A stretch of 64,000 nucleotides of DNA, from the NCBI GenBank assembly GCA_029721435.1, contig CM056573.1:120861947-120925946 (forward strand), written 5' to 3'. A program made the translations under genes and the position numbers. Every line of letters starts with the position of its first letter. Position 1 is the stretch's first letter. The notes beneath the pieces were generated by a model that saw only the letters and a program-made list of their open reading frames with translations, had not been told where the DNA came from and ran no database searches. The DNA comes from Gymnothorax reevesii. Taxonomy: Eukaryota; Chordata; Actinopteri; Anguilliformes; Muraenidae. Below, in pieces: positions 46,101 to 50,800 of this stretch.

Positions 46101-47830
46101 TTTTTGCACAAACTGTCAGAAACCGTCTCAGGGAAGCTCAACTGCATGCTCGTCGTCCTCATCGGGGTCTTAACCTGACTCCAGATCGTCGCTGTAACAG
46201 ACTTGAGTGGGCAAATGCTCACATTCGATGGCGTCTGGCACGTTGGAGAGGTGTTCTCTACACGGATGAATCTCGGTTTACATTGTTCAGGGCAGATGGC
46301 AGACAGCGTGTGTGGCGTCGTGTGGGTGAGCGCTTTGCTGATGTCAATGTTGTGGATCGAGTGGCCCATGGTGGTGGTGGGGTTATGGTATGGGCAGGCA
46401 TCTGTTATGGACGAAGAACACAGGTGCATTTTATTGATGGCATTTTGAATGCACAGAGATACCGTGATGAGATCCTGAGGCCCATTGTAGTGCCATATAT
46501 CCATCACCTCATGTTTCAGCAAGATAATGCACGGCCCCATGTTGCAAGGATCTGTACACAATTCTTGGAAGCTGAAAATGTCCCAGTTCTTGCATGGCCA
46601 GCATACTCACCGGACATGTCACCCATTGAGCATGTTTGGGATGTGCTTGACCGGCGTATACAACAGCGCGTACCAGTTCCCACGAATATCCAGCAACTTC
46701 GCACAGCCATTGAAGAGGAGTGGACCAACATTCCACAGGCCACAATTGACAATTTGATAAACTCTATGCGAAGAAGATGTGTTGCACTGCATGAGGCAAA
46801 TGGTGGTCACACCAGATACTGACTGGTTCTGAGTCCCCAGACCCCCAATAAAGCAAAAACTGCACATTTCAGGGTGGCCTTTTATTGTGGACAGTCTAAG
46901 GTACACCTGTGCACTAATCATGGCGTCTGATGAGCATCTTGATGTGGCACACCTGTGAGGTGGGATGGACTGTCTCAGCAAAGCAAAAGTGCTCACTATC
47001 ACACATTTAGACAGATTTGTGAACAATGTTTGAGAGAAATGGTAATATTGTGTATCTGGAATGAATTTTAGATCTTTGAGTCCATCTCATGACAAATGGG
47101 AGCAAAAACAAAAGTGTTGCGTTTATATTTTTGTATTAATCAAGGTCTTCCGCAAATATTCCAGGCAAGGTGCAAAATTAGCTTTTTTCTGCAGGCCAAA
47201 TGGCTAGTGAACATTCAATTAATTACAATCATTTTTTGGCTGGTAAATGATGCAAATCTACCAGACACTTGCATATTTTACCAGCATTTGGCAGGTGAGA
47301 TGGCTAGCGCCAATTTTGACTCCAGTGGTTGAGAAGTAGAATTAAGAGTGACTTCTAGGTTGGAGTGAAAGTCTGAACTCAAAGTAATGCTTTCTGGATT
47401 AGATTAAGTACCTGCCCCATAAGGGGTCGCTTGCCAAAGAGCCTCAGTGCTTAAGGGCCAAAACAAGACGAGGTTAAAGGCACGAGGGGCCAACAAAGTT
47501 AAGCCAAACAGACGGGCCTGAACAGGATTGAAAAGAGGAGAAATACAGACAGGACGACACAGGAAGAGCAGAAACTGAAAGGTGTGCGGTTCTTACTGAA
47601 GGTCTTGCAGATGTCGGAGACGGCCTTGAAGACGCGGTCGGAAAAGTTCACCTTGACCTTCATGTGCTTCATGTTGGGCAGTTGGAGACGTAGCAGCTTG
47701 TGCTGGGGTGTGAAGAGAAGCCGGGCGTCTGCCTGGATACCGTACTTATCCAGCGTCCAGTGTGTCTTCAGCAGCCACGTCTTCTTCTTCTCCCACCACA
47801 GCGCGTGGTCCGACCAATCCTTCTTTACAT
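7732..47830 (-). CDS. fermt2: fermt2 (kindlin-2), 5'-partial gene, 13 constitutive coding exons plus 2 candidate microexons
   Basis: Kindlin-2 binds the membrane-distal NPxY region of integrin beta tails and works with talin to activate integrins at focal adhesions; it also binds ILK, paxillin and phosphoinositides. Thirteen exons with GT-AG boundaries join in frame (coding lengths in transcript order 234, 132, 226, 103, 108, 135, 50, 125, 107, 222, 125, 142, 171 nt) into about 627 residues. This matches human kindlin-2 from about Asp53 to the C terminus, aligned from memory. Domain order is late F0, F1 with a Lys-rich/acidic loop, F2 first half, PH, F2 second half, F3. The integrin-binding Gln-Trp pair is present (codons 11552-11557). 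The first coding exon (about 52 residues) is absent from the window. Paralogues fermt1 and fermt3 are less likely, because the poly-Lys loop and the exact C-terminal sequence are kindlin-2-like. Confidence 0.97.
8248..9235. mobile_element. element with CCTCGCC.../...CCAAGGCAA ends, nested
   Basis: It begins near ttacctcgcccgcatcagag and ends near ttttgccaaggcaactcttg, splitting the older MITE. The boundaries are approximate and there is no transposase. A further dispersed repeat lies inside it at about 8915-9085. Confidence 0.4.
8915..9085 (-). repeat. dispersed teleost repeat fragment
   Basis: Read on the minus strand it contains gggcaggggtgtccaatctt and gggccggtgtgggtgctggt, a motif I recall as highly repeated in teleost genomes. 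The family assignment is unknown. Confidence 0.4.
9648..11303. mobile_element. non-autonomous DNA element with CCTCCGCC/GGCAGAGG ends
   Basis: The left end ACCTCCGCCAAAGGAGG is itself a short palindrome. The right end, ccttggcagaggtttgcact, is an imperfect reverse complement, followed by ctcggagtgcctctagttc. The roughly 1.65-kb interior has only short, unrecognised frames. It abuts the TACAACC MITE within the same intron. Confidence 0.45.
11528..11669 (-). CDS. fermt2: fermt2 exon: F3 with the integrin-binding QW motif
   Basis: This 142-nt exon encodes [20 protein letters not shown], then [19 protein letters not shown] and NVNWEIKM. The Gln-Trp pair (codons at 11552-11557) corresponds to human Q614/W615, whose mutation abolishes integrin-tail binding in published work on mammalian kindlin-2. 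The acceptor is tctcag|GTTCCAG and the donor AAGATG|gtgagc. Confidence 0.96.
11960..12005. repeat. (GA)n microsatellite, (CT)n on the fermt2 sense strand
   Basis: About 23 GA repeats. On the minus strand it is a pure CT tract beginning about nine bases after the fermt2 donor at 12014. Confidence 0.97.
12015..12139 (-). CDS. fermt2: fermt2 exon: end of F2 and start of F3
   Basis: This 125-nt exon encodes [20 protein letters not shown] then [20 protein letters not shown] and AK (split). The acceptor is tccacag|ATCAGC and the donor GCCAA|gtgagtc. A long CT tract starts about nine bases downstream of the donor. It covers the last F2 helix and the entry to the PTB-like F3 fold. Confidence 0.96.
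12140..13157 (-). other. fermt2: fermt2 intron, part
   Basis: No gene. A hAT-like terminus (minus strand cagtaggggcgtagcagat) is visible near 12635-12655, and G-rich runs lie at 12454-12480 and 12582-12600. No full element could be bounded. Confidence 0.5.
13158..13178 (-). CDS. fermt2: fermt2 candidate 21-nt microexon (adds PGFIRDL)
   Basis: On the minus strand ttcag is followed by 21 nt encoding PGFIRDL and then the donor gtaagtt, a near-perfect 5' splice site. Both neighbours are in phase 0 (KNKQ| and |ISARILEA), so inclusion adds seven residues to F2 without a frame change. From memory, mammalian FERMT2 has an isoform with a very similar seven-residue insert (PGYIRDL-like) at this junction. 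I could not verify that here. Confidence 0.75.
13179..15642 (-). other. fermt2: fermt2 intron upstream of the 21-nt microexon
   Basis: No recognisable gene or transposon. Long frames near 14147-15019 lack similarity to any family I know and are probably chance. Confidence 0.5.
15643..15864 (-). CDS. fermt2: fermt2 exon: PH C-terminal helix and F2 second half
   Basis: This 222-nt (74-codon) phase 0-0 exon begins with [18 protein letters not shown], the C-terminal PH helix. It continues through [18 protein letters not shown] and [16 protein letters not shown] into F2. The acceptor is gtccag|GAAAAG and the donor AAGCAG|gtaatg. In the transcript it is followed either directly by ISARILEA or by the candidate 21-nt microexon. 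Confidence 0.96.
15865..16355 (-). other. fermt2: fermt2 intron
   Basis: A 491-nt intron. A sequence near 16063 (cttaaagggacattctacac) resembles a MITE end, but no partner is visible. Confidence 0.5.
16356..16462 (-). CDS. fermt2: fermt2 exon: PH domain, middle
   Basis: This 107-nt exon encodes [20 protein letters not shown] then [15 protein letters not shown]. The acceptor is ttgtag|GTTGCG and the donor GATGCT|gtgagtg, in phase 0. The segment NEIWLRCDA leads into the C-terminal PH helix, which starts in the next exon. Confidence 0.96.
16605..16729 (-). CDS. fermt2: fermt2 exon: PH domain, N-terminal half
   Basis: This 125-nt exon encodes [20 protein letters not shown], then [20 protein letters not shown] and RG. 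The basic [12 protein letters not shown] strand-loop region is where PH domains contact phosphoinositide headgroups. The acceptor is cttccag|GCCAAAG and the donor AAGAG|gtgcaa. The intron that follows is only 142 nt long. Confidence 0.96.
16730..17597 (-). other. fermt2: fermt2 intron
   Basis: An 868-nt intron with no recognised element. Only short T-rich and C-rich runs are seen. Confidence 0.5.
17598..17647 (-). CDS. fermt2: fermt2 exon: start of the PH domain (50 nt)
   Basis: This short exon encodes [16 protein letters not shown] plus two bases of a Lys codon. The acceptor is tctcag|GGTGAC and the donor TTCAA|gtaagt. It forms the lead-in of the PH domain inserted in F2. Its 50-nt length is not a multiple of three, so skipping it would break the frame. 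Confidence 0.94.
18062..18418. repeat. degenerate minisatellite beside a fermt2 donor
   Basis: Many imperfect copies of a purine-rich unit of the type tatggagaggtgg.gatgctg are arranged in tandem for about 357 bp. Copies differ in length and sequence. It ends about ten bases from the fermt2 donor at 18429. Confidence 0.8.
18430..18564 (-). CDS. fermt2: fermt2 exon: F2 and the ILK-binding linker helix
   Basis: This 135-nt (45-codon) phase 0-0 exon runs from [17 protein letters not shown] through [20 protein letters not shown] to KTSNTL. The amphipathic acidic segment just before the PH domain is the region known in mammalian kindlin-2 to bind ILK. The acceptor is ctctccag|TATCAC. The donor is GTAGAG, a poor match to consensus, and it abuts a degenerate minisatellite (18062-18418). 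Confidence 0.95.
18565..21327 (-). other. fermt2: fermt2 intron, left part
   Basis: No gene or bounded mobile element recognised. A C-rich, loosely repetitive patch lies at 20585-20715. Confidence 0.5.
21659..22732 (+). mobile_element. TTAA-flanked element nested in the Harbinger copy
   Basis: The ends AGCAACACTAAGAAAC and (reverse complement of the right end) AGCAGTACTTAAGAAC are flanked by TTAA at 21655-21658 and 22733-22736. This is the signature of piggyBac- or Kolobok-type insertion. A short frame at about 22068-22143 reads [20 protein letters not shown] then LFLLD, which I recall as a motif repeated in fish genomes. No full transposase is present. Confidence 0.65.
22904..23387 (+). pseudogene. 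Harbinger (HARBI1-like) transposase remnant
   Basis: One frame gives [20 protein letters not shown] then [10 protein letters not shown]. After a frameshift near 23045 it continues [20 protein letters not shown], then [20 protein letters not shown] and [20 protein letters not shown]. It ends with [13 protein letters not shown]. These are the DDE nuclease blocks of PIF/Harbinger transposases (IDCTHVAI-like and GSAHDAY-like). The C-terminal part and final acidic residue are missing, so it is not functional. Confidence 0.85.
24591..25462 (+). mobile_element. internally deleted Tc1/mariner element
   Basis: The ends CAGTGGGCTCCAAAATTACT and (reverse complement of the right end) CAGTGGGCTTTGAAATTACT are flanked by TA on both sides, as expected for Tc1/mariner. 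Inside are fragments of a transposase: an N-terminal helix-turn-helix piece near 25070-25140 ([20 protein letters not shown]), then [11 protein letters not shown] near 25280-25320, with stops and a missing DDE core. Confidence 0.85.
25463..27122 (-). other. fermt2: fermt2 intron, right part
   Basis: No gene. A hAT-like terminus (gctacgccactg) ends near 25959, but its left partner was not found. A possible second MITE end (acacccctag) lies near 26129-26138. Confidence 0.45.
27123..27164. repeat. (GA)n microsatellite
   Basis: About 21 GA repeats within a longer purine-rich patch (27040-27178). It lies in the intron downstream of the 27269-27376 exon. Confidence 0.95.
27269..27376 (-). CDS. fermt2: fermt2 exon: F2, first half
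   Basis: This 108-nt (36-codon) phase 0-0 exon runs from [20 protein letters not shown] to [16 protein letters not shown]. It contains helices of F2. The acceptor is cctgcag|TACGATG and the donor CTGCAG|gtgagg. A CT microsatellite (GA on the plus strand, 27123-27164) sits about 104 nt downstream of the donor. Confidence 0.96.
27430..28000. repeat. degenerate minisatellite, unit about 60 bp
   Basis: At least eight imperfect copies share the pattern ccagtaaccc.agaaaacac, then ttagcattagcca and tcctacccctt. The array fills most of the short (715-nt) intron between two fermt2 exons. Confidence 0.7.
28092..28194 (-). CDS. fermt2: fermt2 exon: F1/F2 boundary
   Basis: This 103-nt exon completes the glycine codon and encodes [20 protein letters not shown] through FDLNPK. 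The acceptor is tctgcag|ATGG and the donor CCAAG|gtgggc, in phase 0. The sequence is nearly identical to mammalian kindlin-2 (for example [16 protein letters not shown]). It marks the transition from F1 into the helical F2 subdomain. Confidence 0.96.
28364..28760. mobile_element. hAT-like MITE
   Basis: The left end gggggtgggaattgctagag and the right end gttttccccccacccctat are inverted. The left end is followed by acgatattatcatgattctt, and the right end is preceded by ggccacgcaaaat. This is a pattern I recall from an abundant teleost hAT MITE. There is no ORF. Confidence 0.55.
29082..30135 (+). mobile_element. solo LTR of a retrotransposon
   Basis: The 1054-bp segment starts TGTCATGATTCTGCCC and ends CCAATCCCTAACA, the TG...CA of LTRs. 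Flanking pentamers ATATA and ATACA are a near-perfect target duplication. An AATAAA signal near 30083 fits a poly(A) site within the LTR. No internal coding region is attached, so it is a recombined solo LTR in sense opposite to fermt2. Confidence 0.7.
29308..29385 (+). repeat. three tandem 26-bp units within the solo LTR
   Basis: Three consecutive copies of a unit beginning aaaactctgagtgaatgtgt differ at only a few positions. Confidence 0.85.
30501..30726 (-). CDS. fermt2: fermt2 exon: C-terminal part of the F1 loop into F1/F2
   Basis: This 226-nt exon encodes [20 protein letters not shown] through [20 protein letters not shown] to the end of [10 protein letters not shown]. It is the serine/proline-rich segment of the F1 insert followed by the return to folded F1. 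The acceptor is tttctcag|GGAGC and the donor is CAGGG|gtgagc, in phase 2. Tyr and Ser/Thr-Pro sites make this a plausible phosphorylated linker, which is family knowledge rather than something visible here. Confidence 0.96.
30870..31275. repeat. (CA)n-rich simple repeat tract
   Basis: Interrupted CA dinucleotide runs. The purest stretches are at 31037-31075 and 31108-31148. It lies in the intron between the 30501-30726 exon and the 33-nt microexon. Confidence 0.95.
32315..32347 (-). CDS. fermt2: fermt2 candidate 33-nt microexon (adds [11 protein letters not shown])
   Basis: On the minus strand a long pyrimidine tract ends in ctctag, followed by exactly 33 nt and the donor gtaaggt. The flanking exons end and begin in the same split glycine codon (G|GG). 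Inclusion therefore keeps the frame and inserts eleven residues, [11 protein letters not shown], before GSIYSSPG in the F1 loop. There is no stop and the phase is preserved. I do not recognise the insert from mammalian kindlin-2, so this is a prediction from splice signals and frame only. Confidence 0.6.
33661..33775 (+). repeat. degenerate minisatellite, left part
   Basis: About two and a half copies of a unit like gcagagcctgaacagccaat followed by cagagt.ggctgtg.cca. The array breaks off at about 33770 and resumes at about 34612. Confidence 0.7.
34612..34770 (+). repeat. degenerate minisatellite, right part
   Basis: Further copies of the same unit (gggcctgaacagccaatcag, cagagcccgaacggacaatc). 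The roughly 835 bp between the two parts looks like an insertion, but its family is not clear. Confidence 0.7.
36037..36168 (-). CDS. fermt2: fermt2 exon: F1 poly-lysine/acidic loop
   Basis: This 132-nt exon encodes [16 protein letters not shown], a run of six lysines, an acidic stretch ([13 protein letters not shown]) and PLLTPGSG. It is the unstructured, membrane-binding F1 loop typical of kindlins. The acceptor is cctcag|ATATCC and the donor is TCAG|gtatgc, leaving phase 1. A GAA/AAG-rich run encodes the lysines. It is followed in the transcript by the candidate 33-nt microexon and then the exon at 30501-30726. Confidence 0.96.
37535..38174. mobile_element. MITE cassette flanked by a perfect 18-bp inverted repeat
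   Basis: CTAGATCAGTGCTTCTCA at 37535-37552 is perfectly inverted at 38157-38174. Inside is a hAT/Harbinger-like MITE (about 37603-38159) with ends gagggtgctttcatactgg and ctcagggcactttcacactgg. Many internal aaccaaa/tttggtt inverted motifs are present. No transposase is encoded. Confidence 0.6.
41380..41660. repeat. degenerate minisatellite, unit about 30 bp
   Basis: Repeated imperfect blocks of the type tcctaaatccataggtctag and ttcctctactt run in tandem for about 280 bp. Confidence 0.55.
43905..44855. mobile_element. possible MITE with CTATTCAGACAGA-type ends
   Basis: The left side has ctattcagacagagtgacta and the right side, inverted, tttttcagatagaaaaaagc. Several internal tatctgaatgg/gctgtctgaaag motifs fit a divergent MITE. 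The boundaries are approximate. Confidence 0.35.
45110..45440. repeat. degenerate minisatellite, unit about 25 bp
   Basis: Imperfect copies of a purine-rich unit like gaggggctaaaacaggacaa, with similar units after the Tc1 element at about 47455-47545. The Tc1 copy appears to have landed in or beside this array. Confidence 0.6.
45521..45803 (+). repeat. Tc1 left inverted terminal repeat
   Basis: Inverted copy of 46856-47137. The shared core includes cacttttgtttttgctccca near the tip and ctgaaatgtgcagtttt at the inner end. It ends 11 bases before the likely transposase ATG. Confidence 0.92.
45815..46822 (+). CDS. Tc1-like transposase, intact, 335 aa
   Basis: This DDE/D recombinase performs cut-and-paste transposition into TA. 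The start [16 protein letters not shown] is chosen because it lies just inside the left terminal repeat and matches the usual Tc1 start; an ATG seven codons upstream (45794) lies within the repeat. The N-terminal third has two helix-turn-helix segments with an NRRPR linker resembling the GRPR motif. The catalytic triad is present: Asp151 in LYTDESRF, Asp237 in FQQDNARPH and Glu272 in [12 protein letters not shown]. Thirty-four residues lie between the last two (DD34E). There are no stops or frameshifts, and length is normal for the family. Confidence 0.95.
   Translation: MPQMAQALRERAIGMLTAGMSTRSVARALNVHFSTISRLQRSFREYGCTSNRPHNRRPRVTTPAQDLHIQQVHLQDRLRPATQTAAETTGLHNQRIFAQTVRNRLREAQLHARRPHRGLNLTPDRRCNRLEWANAHIRWRLARWRGVLYTDESRFTLFRADGRQRVWRRVGERFADVNVVDRVAHGGGGVMVWAGICYGRRTQVHFIDGILNAQRYRDEILRPIVVPYIHHLMFQQDNARPHVARICTQFLEAENVPVLAWPAYSPDMSPIEHVWDVLDRRIQQRVPVPTNIQQLRTAIEEEWTNIPQATIDNLINSMRRRCVALHEANGGHTRY
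46856..47137 (-). repeat. Tc1 right inverted terminal repeat
   Basis: Reverse complement of the left repeat with a handful of differences. The outermost bases are more divergent than the rest. Confidence 0.9.
47597..47830 (-). CDS. fermt2: fermt2 exon: end of F0 and start of F1
   Basis: This 234-nt exon begins with the last two bases of the Asp codon and runs from [15 protein letters not shown] to SDICKTF plus one base. That equals about residues 53-131 in human-like numbering. It covers the end of the ubiquitin-like F0 domain and the start of F1. The acceptor reads ccacag|ATGTAAAG and the donor TTCA|gtaaga on the minus strand. It is the most 5' fermt2 exon in the window. The exon before it must end in phase 1 with a G. 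Confidence 0.96.
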
Positions 47831-50800
47831 CTGTGGCCCGAGGAGAGACGGAAAGAGAGAGGGTGAGACCCCCAGCAATAAGCACAATAGGAGAAAATGG
47901 ACAGGGAAATGATTGGGACAAATCCCACGAGCACAAATGGAGCAACAGAACAAAACCCTATAGTCTGCACACATGTACACAAATACAAACCTTGTCACTT
48001 TTCACGCCAGATTTAAAAGAAAAGTTCATATTTGAAAACTACACATTCACATTCTACAAACTTTATTCTAGTTTAAACAGTCAAGTACATGCCAAACCCA
48101 TTTTAGTAATGCTTTCACTGTCAATGTGATATAATATAATTTTCTGTATGTTAAGAAATGTAATTAAGCTATACCAAAAAGAACAAGAGCTTACATAAAC
48201 TCCAAATATGCTCATCATCATGCACATCGTCAGAAGAAGCTTTTAAATTACTGCCATCAGTAGAAGTGTAAGAGTACAAAGTGATATCCCATTACGTATG
48301 AAATATGGAAACTATGATAAGAGGCAATTACTTGTACATAATAACAATCATAAACTGCACTCAGGGCACTTTCACACTTGGTGCAACTGTTCCGTACCGT
48401 GCCACAGTACAATTGTCCACCCTCCCCTCTCCCTTCGCTGGTCAGCTTTTACACTAGCATTGTCATACTGTTACGGTTAATTTTTAACAAAATTCTCACT
48501 CTGTTAAGGCGCCACATTGAGGAGCAGTGACAATCGTGGTGTGGGTTCTAATCCCGGTCGTGCCAGCCACCAGTGGTCGGCAGCATTTTCACGCAGCAGG
48601 GATGGAAACTGGGAACGGACTGCTGAGTTGGGATATTAAAAATAAACACTTTGTTCGTTGCTCAAGCACCTCCTGGTGGCCAACTGGGCGCTAGTCAGTG
48701 AGATTCTAAGCTTGCTCACGTTTGGGGATCCTCCGCCCTCGTTCTGAACTTGCGAAGGTTTGACCTATGAGTGTAAAGAAGCAGGAGTTGACGGGCGCGT
48801 GTTTCAGAGGAGAGCCGCAAACCGTCCCTCTCTCTCGAATTGGCAACAAGGGGTTCCATACGAGCAAGCTTGTACATAGTTCTCGAATTGGCCATTCCAG
48901 ATTCAGGCGGGATTGGAGATGCCAAAAAAAAAATTAAAATGAAACATTCTGAAACAGCAGGTGGGAGTATGCACCTAGGTGGTTTTCAAATAGATGAATT
49001 TCCACAAAGAAGTAGCAGCTACGGAAATTTATCCTTTTCATCACAAGATGCCAGACTTTCCGGGTCGGCATTACATTCTATCTGCCAAGAGCATGAGCCA
49101 GAGGTAGATTTCTGAAAAAATTATAACTTGTGACACAGTGTTATCAGTAATTTGTCAGATCGCTTCACGCAAAACGGATGAAAATAATCCCGATTATGAT
49201 CCCCTAACCCTTATCCCGACCCCAACTCTGTCGACCTTGGTTCTTTTGGTGGAGGTAATCTACACTATCGACTTTCCCCAAGAGTACCTGGCTGTTGCGT
49301 CCAGCACTTCTAAGATATTGCAGCCGCATTTTCTTTAGTATGTCACGGCACTGTTCTATTGCTCTGCAATAGCCAACTAAATATAAATACTTGCAAATTA
49401 TTCCATAAATCTCAGTGTTTCTGCATGTCGTATCCAGTTGTGATTGTATGTTTTTTGTCTACCCAAATTTTGAGCAAGCATTTAATGTCAAATGCACAAA
49501 TTTCAAGTAAGCATTTAATTTAGAATCCCCAAACTGGTGGTGGCTGTGTTGTAGTTTTTCAGGCTATCGTGATCCATGTCCAAATTTTGAGGACCCTGAT
49601 TTCCACTCACAAAAGAGCCAACCGAGAAGCACAGCAGTGAAGGACAGCGCATGACGGGTGATGATCACCTGTCCACAGGGAGTCAGTGCGACAGAGCAAC
49701 ACAACAGCAACAAATGTGTGGAGGGGTTCAGCAGGTGAAGACTCCACTAGGATTTTTTTCTTTTTTAAGGGGAGGGGGCAAAACAGCAAAGTGCGAAAAG
49801 GCCAAGCAACGACAGAAAGGTAAACACCCCCCTCGCCCTTTTGTTCCCCAATCAAGCAGAGACCCCGCTGAGCAGAGGAAGGGTGCGTAAATCCAGCCGT
49901 CGCGCTGCTGGCACAGGCTCGCGAGGCAGCACAGCAGGCTCTTTGAACATAATGGTGCGAGAGGCTGAAGGCCCCCCACAGAAACCACAGCAGCTGCGGC
50001 ACAGATTAGCCCTGTTTGTTTAGGTCTGAAGTGAGACCTGGGCAGGGGATAGTAAATGGTAGCTAAAGCCACCTCTCAGAGAAGAGGCTTTGGAAGGAAA
50101 CCGTCCGCGGTCCCCGTTAGAGATCCCACTAAAGCCCGTCTTCAGGATCAGACCGTTGGCTTTCATTTGTCTGCGTGGTCTCTGCTGGTCCACCACCTTT
50201 AGACAAGCTCCCCAAATTCCCCCATCCCATATTTAATGATCTGCCCCCACGACCTGCAGAGGACTTCAATAAATTTTAAAAAAGCGCTCAAGAAATGGAC
50301 TCCAAGATAAAAGACTGCAGAGCACAAGGTGGGCATGACCTCTCCTCACCTTAAGAACCAGAGGTTTGTATTCAGAAAGCAAACATCATTGCATGCCTCT
50401 CCTCGTCTCTCCATCTTTATCTTGGGGGGGAGAAGCTGTGATGTCACGGTTGCGGCATGTGTCCAGGAATCAGCACTTCCCTTGCCAGAGTCCTGTTTCC
50501 TCTCCCCGCCGCTCATCCCAGTGCCTGCACAACGCGCTCACTCTGAGACGATGTGACTCAAACGCAGGGCCCTGACTCAGTTTCTGCGAAAACGCTGAGG
50601 TCTGTGTCCCAGTCAGCCCAACACTTTTTAATCCCACCGGTTAAAAACCAAACGAAGGCAAAGCCTCTCATCGGGTTTTTCTCGTTTTACCCCAAAATTC
50701 AGAAATGTCAGTGCTTTACAATGAACTTTTACAGTTGCCAGAGGTGATCGAAATCACCATTAGAATACTACGTTAAGAATATTTCAGTTACACTTATGTG

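Larger units (their letters stand above)
45519..47138 (+). mobile_element. Tc1-like DNA transposon, apparently complete
   Basis: Long inverted terminal repeats of about 283 bp (45521-45803 and 46856-47137) flank a single uninterrupted transposase frame. TA dinucleotides lie at the ends. The termini read CTCAACAAAAATACAAACGC on the left and, inverted, a slightly divergent ATACAAAAATATAAACGC on the right. The two repeats are almost identical, so the insertion is young. It lies in a fermt2 intron in antisense orientation. The type resembles the long-repeat Tc1 elements of zebrafish and other teleosts. Confidence 0.93.

Noticed and set aside
45875..46561. 228-codon frame on the minus strand inside the Tc1 element
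   Set aside because: It is a shadow of the intact plus-strand transposase.
48500..48610. tRNA-like B box (gggttctaatccc) as a second SINE
   Set aside because: No convincing A box at the right distance and no tail; noted in the intron description only.
48716..49115. Frames of 69 and 91 codons on opposite strands near 48.7-49.1 kb
   Set aside because: No known domain, no splice-site support, and composition typical of repeat-derived intron sequence.
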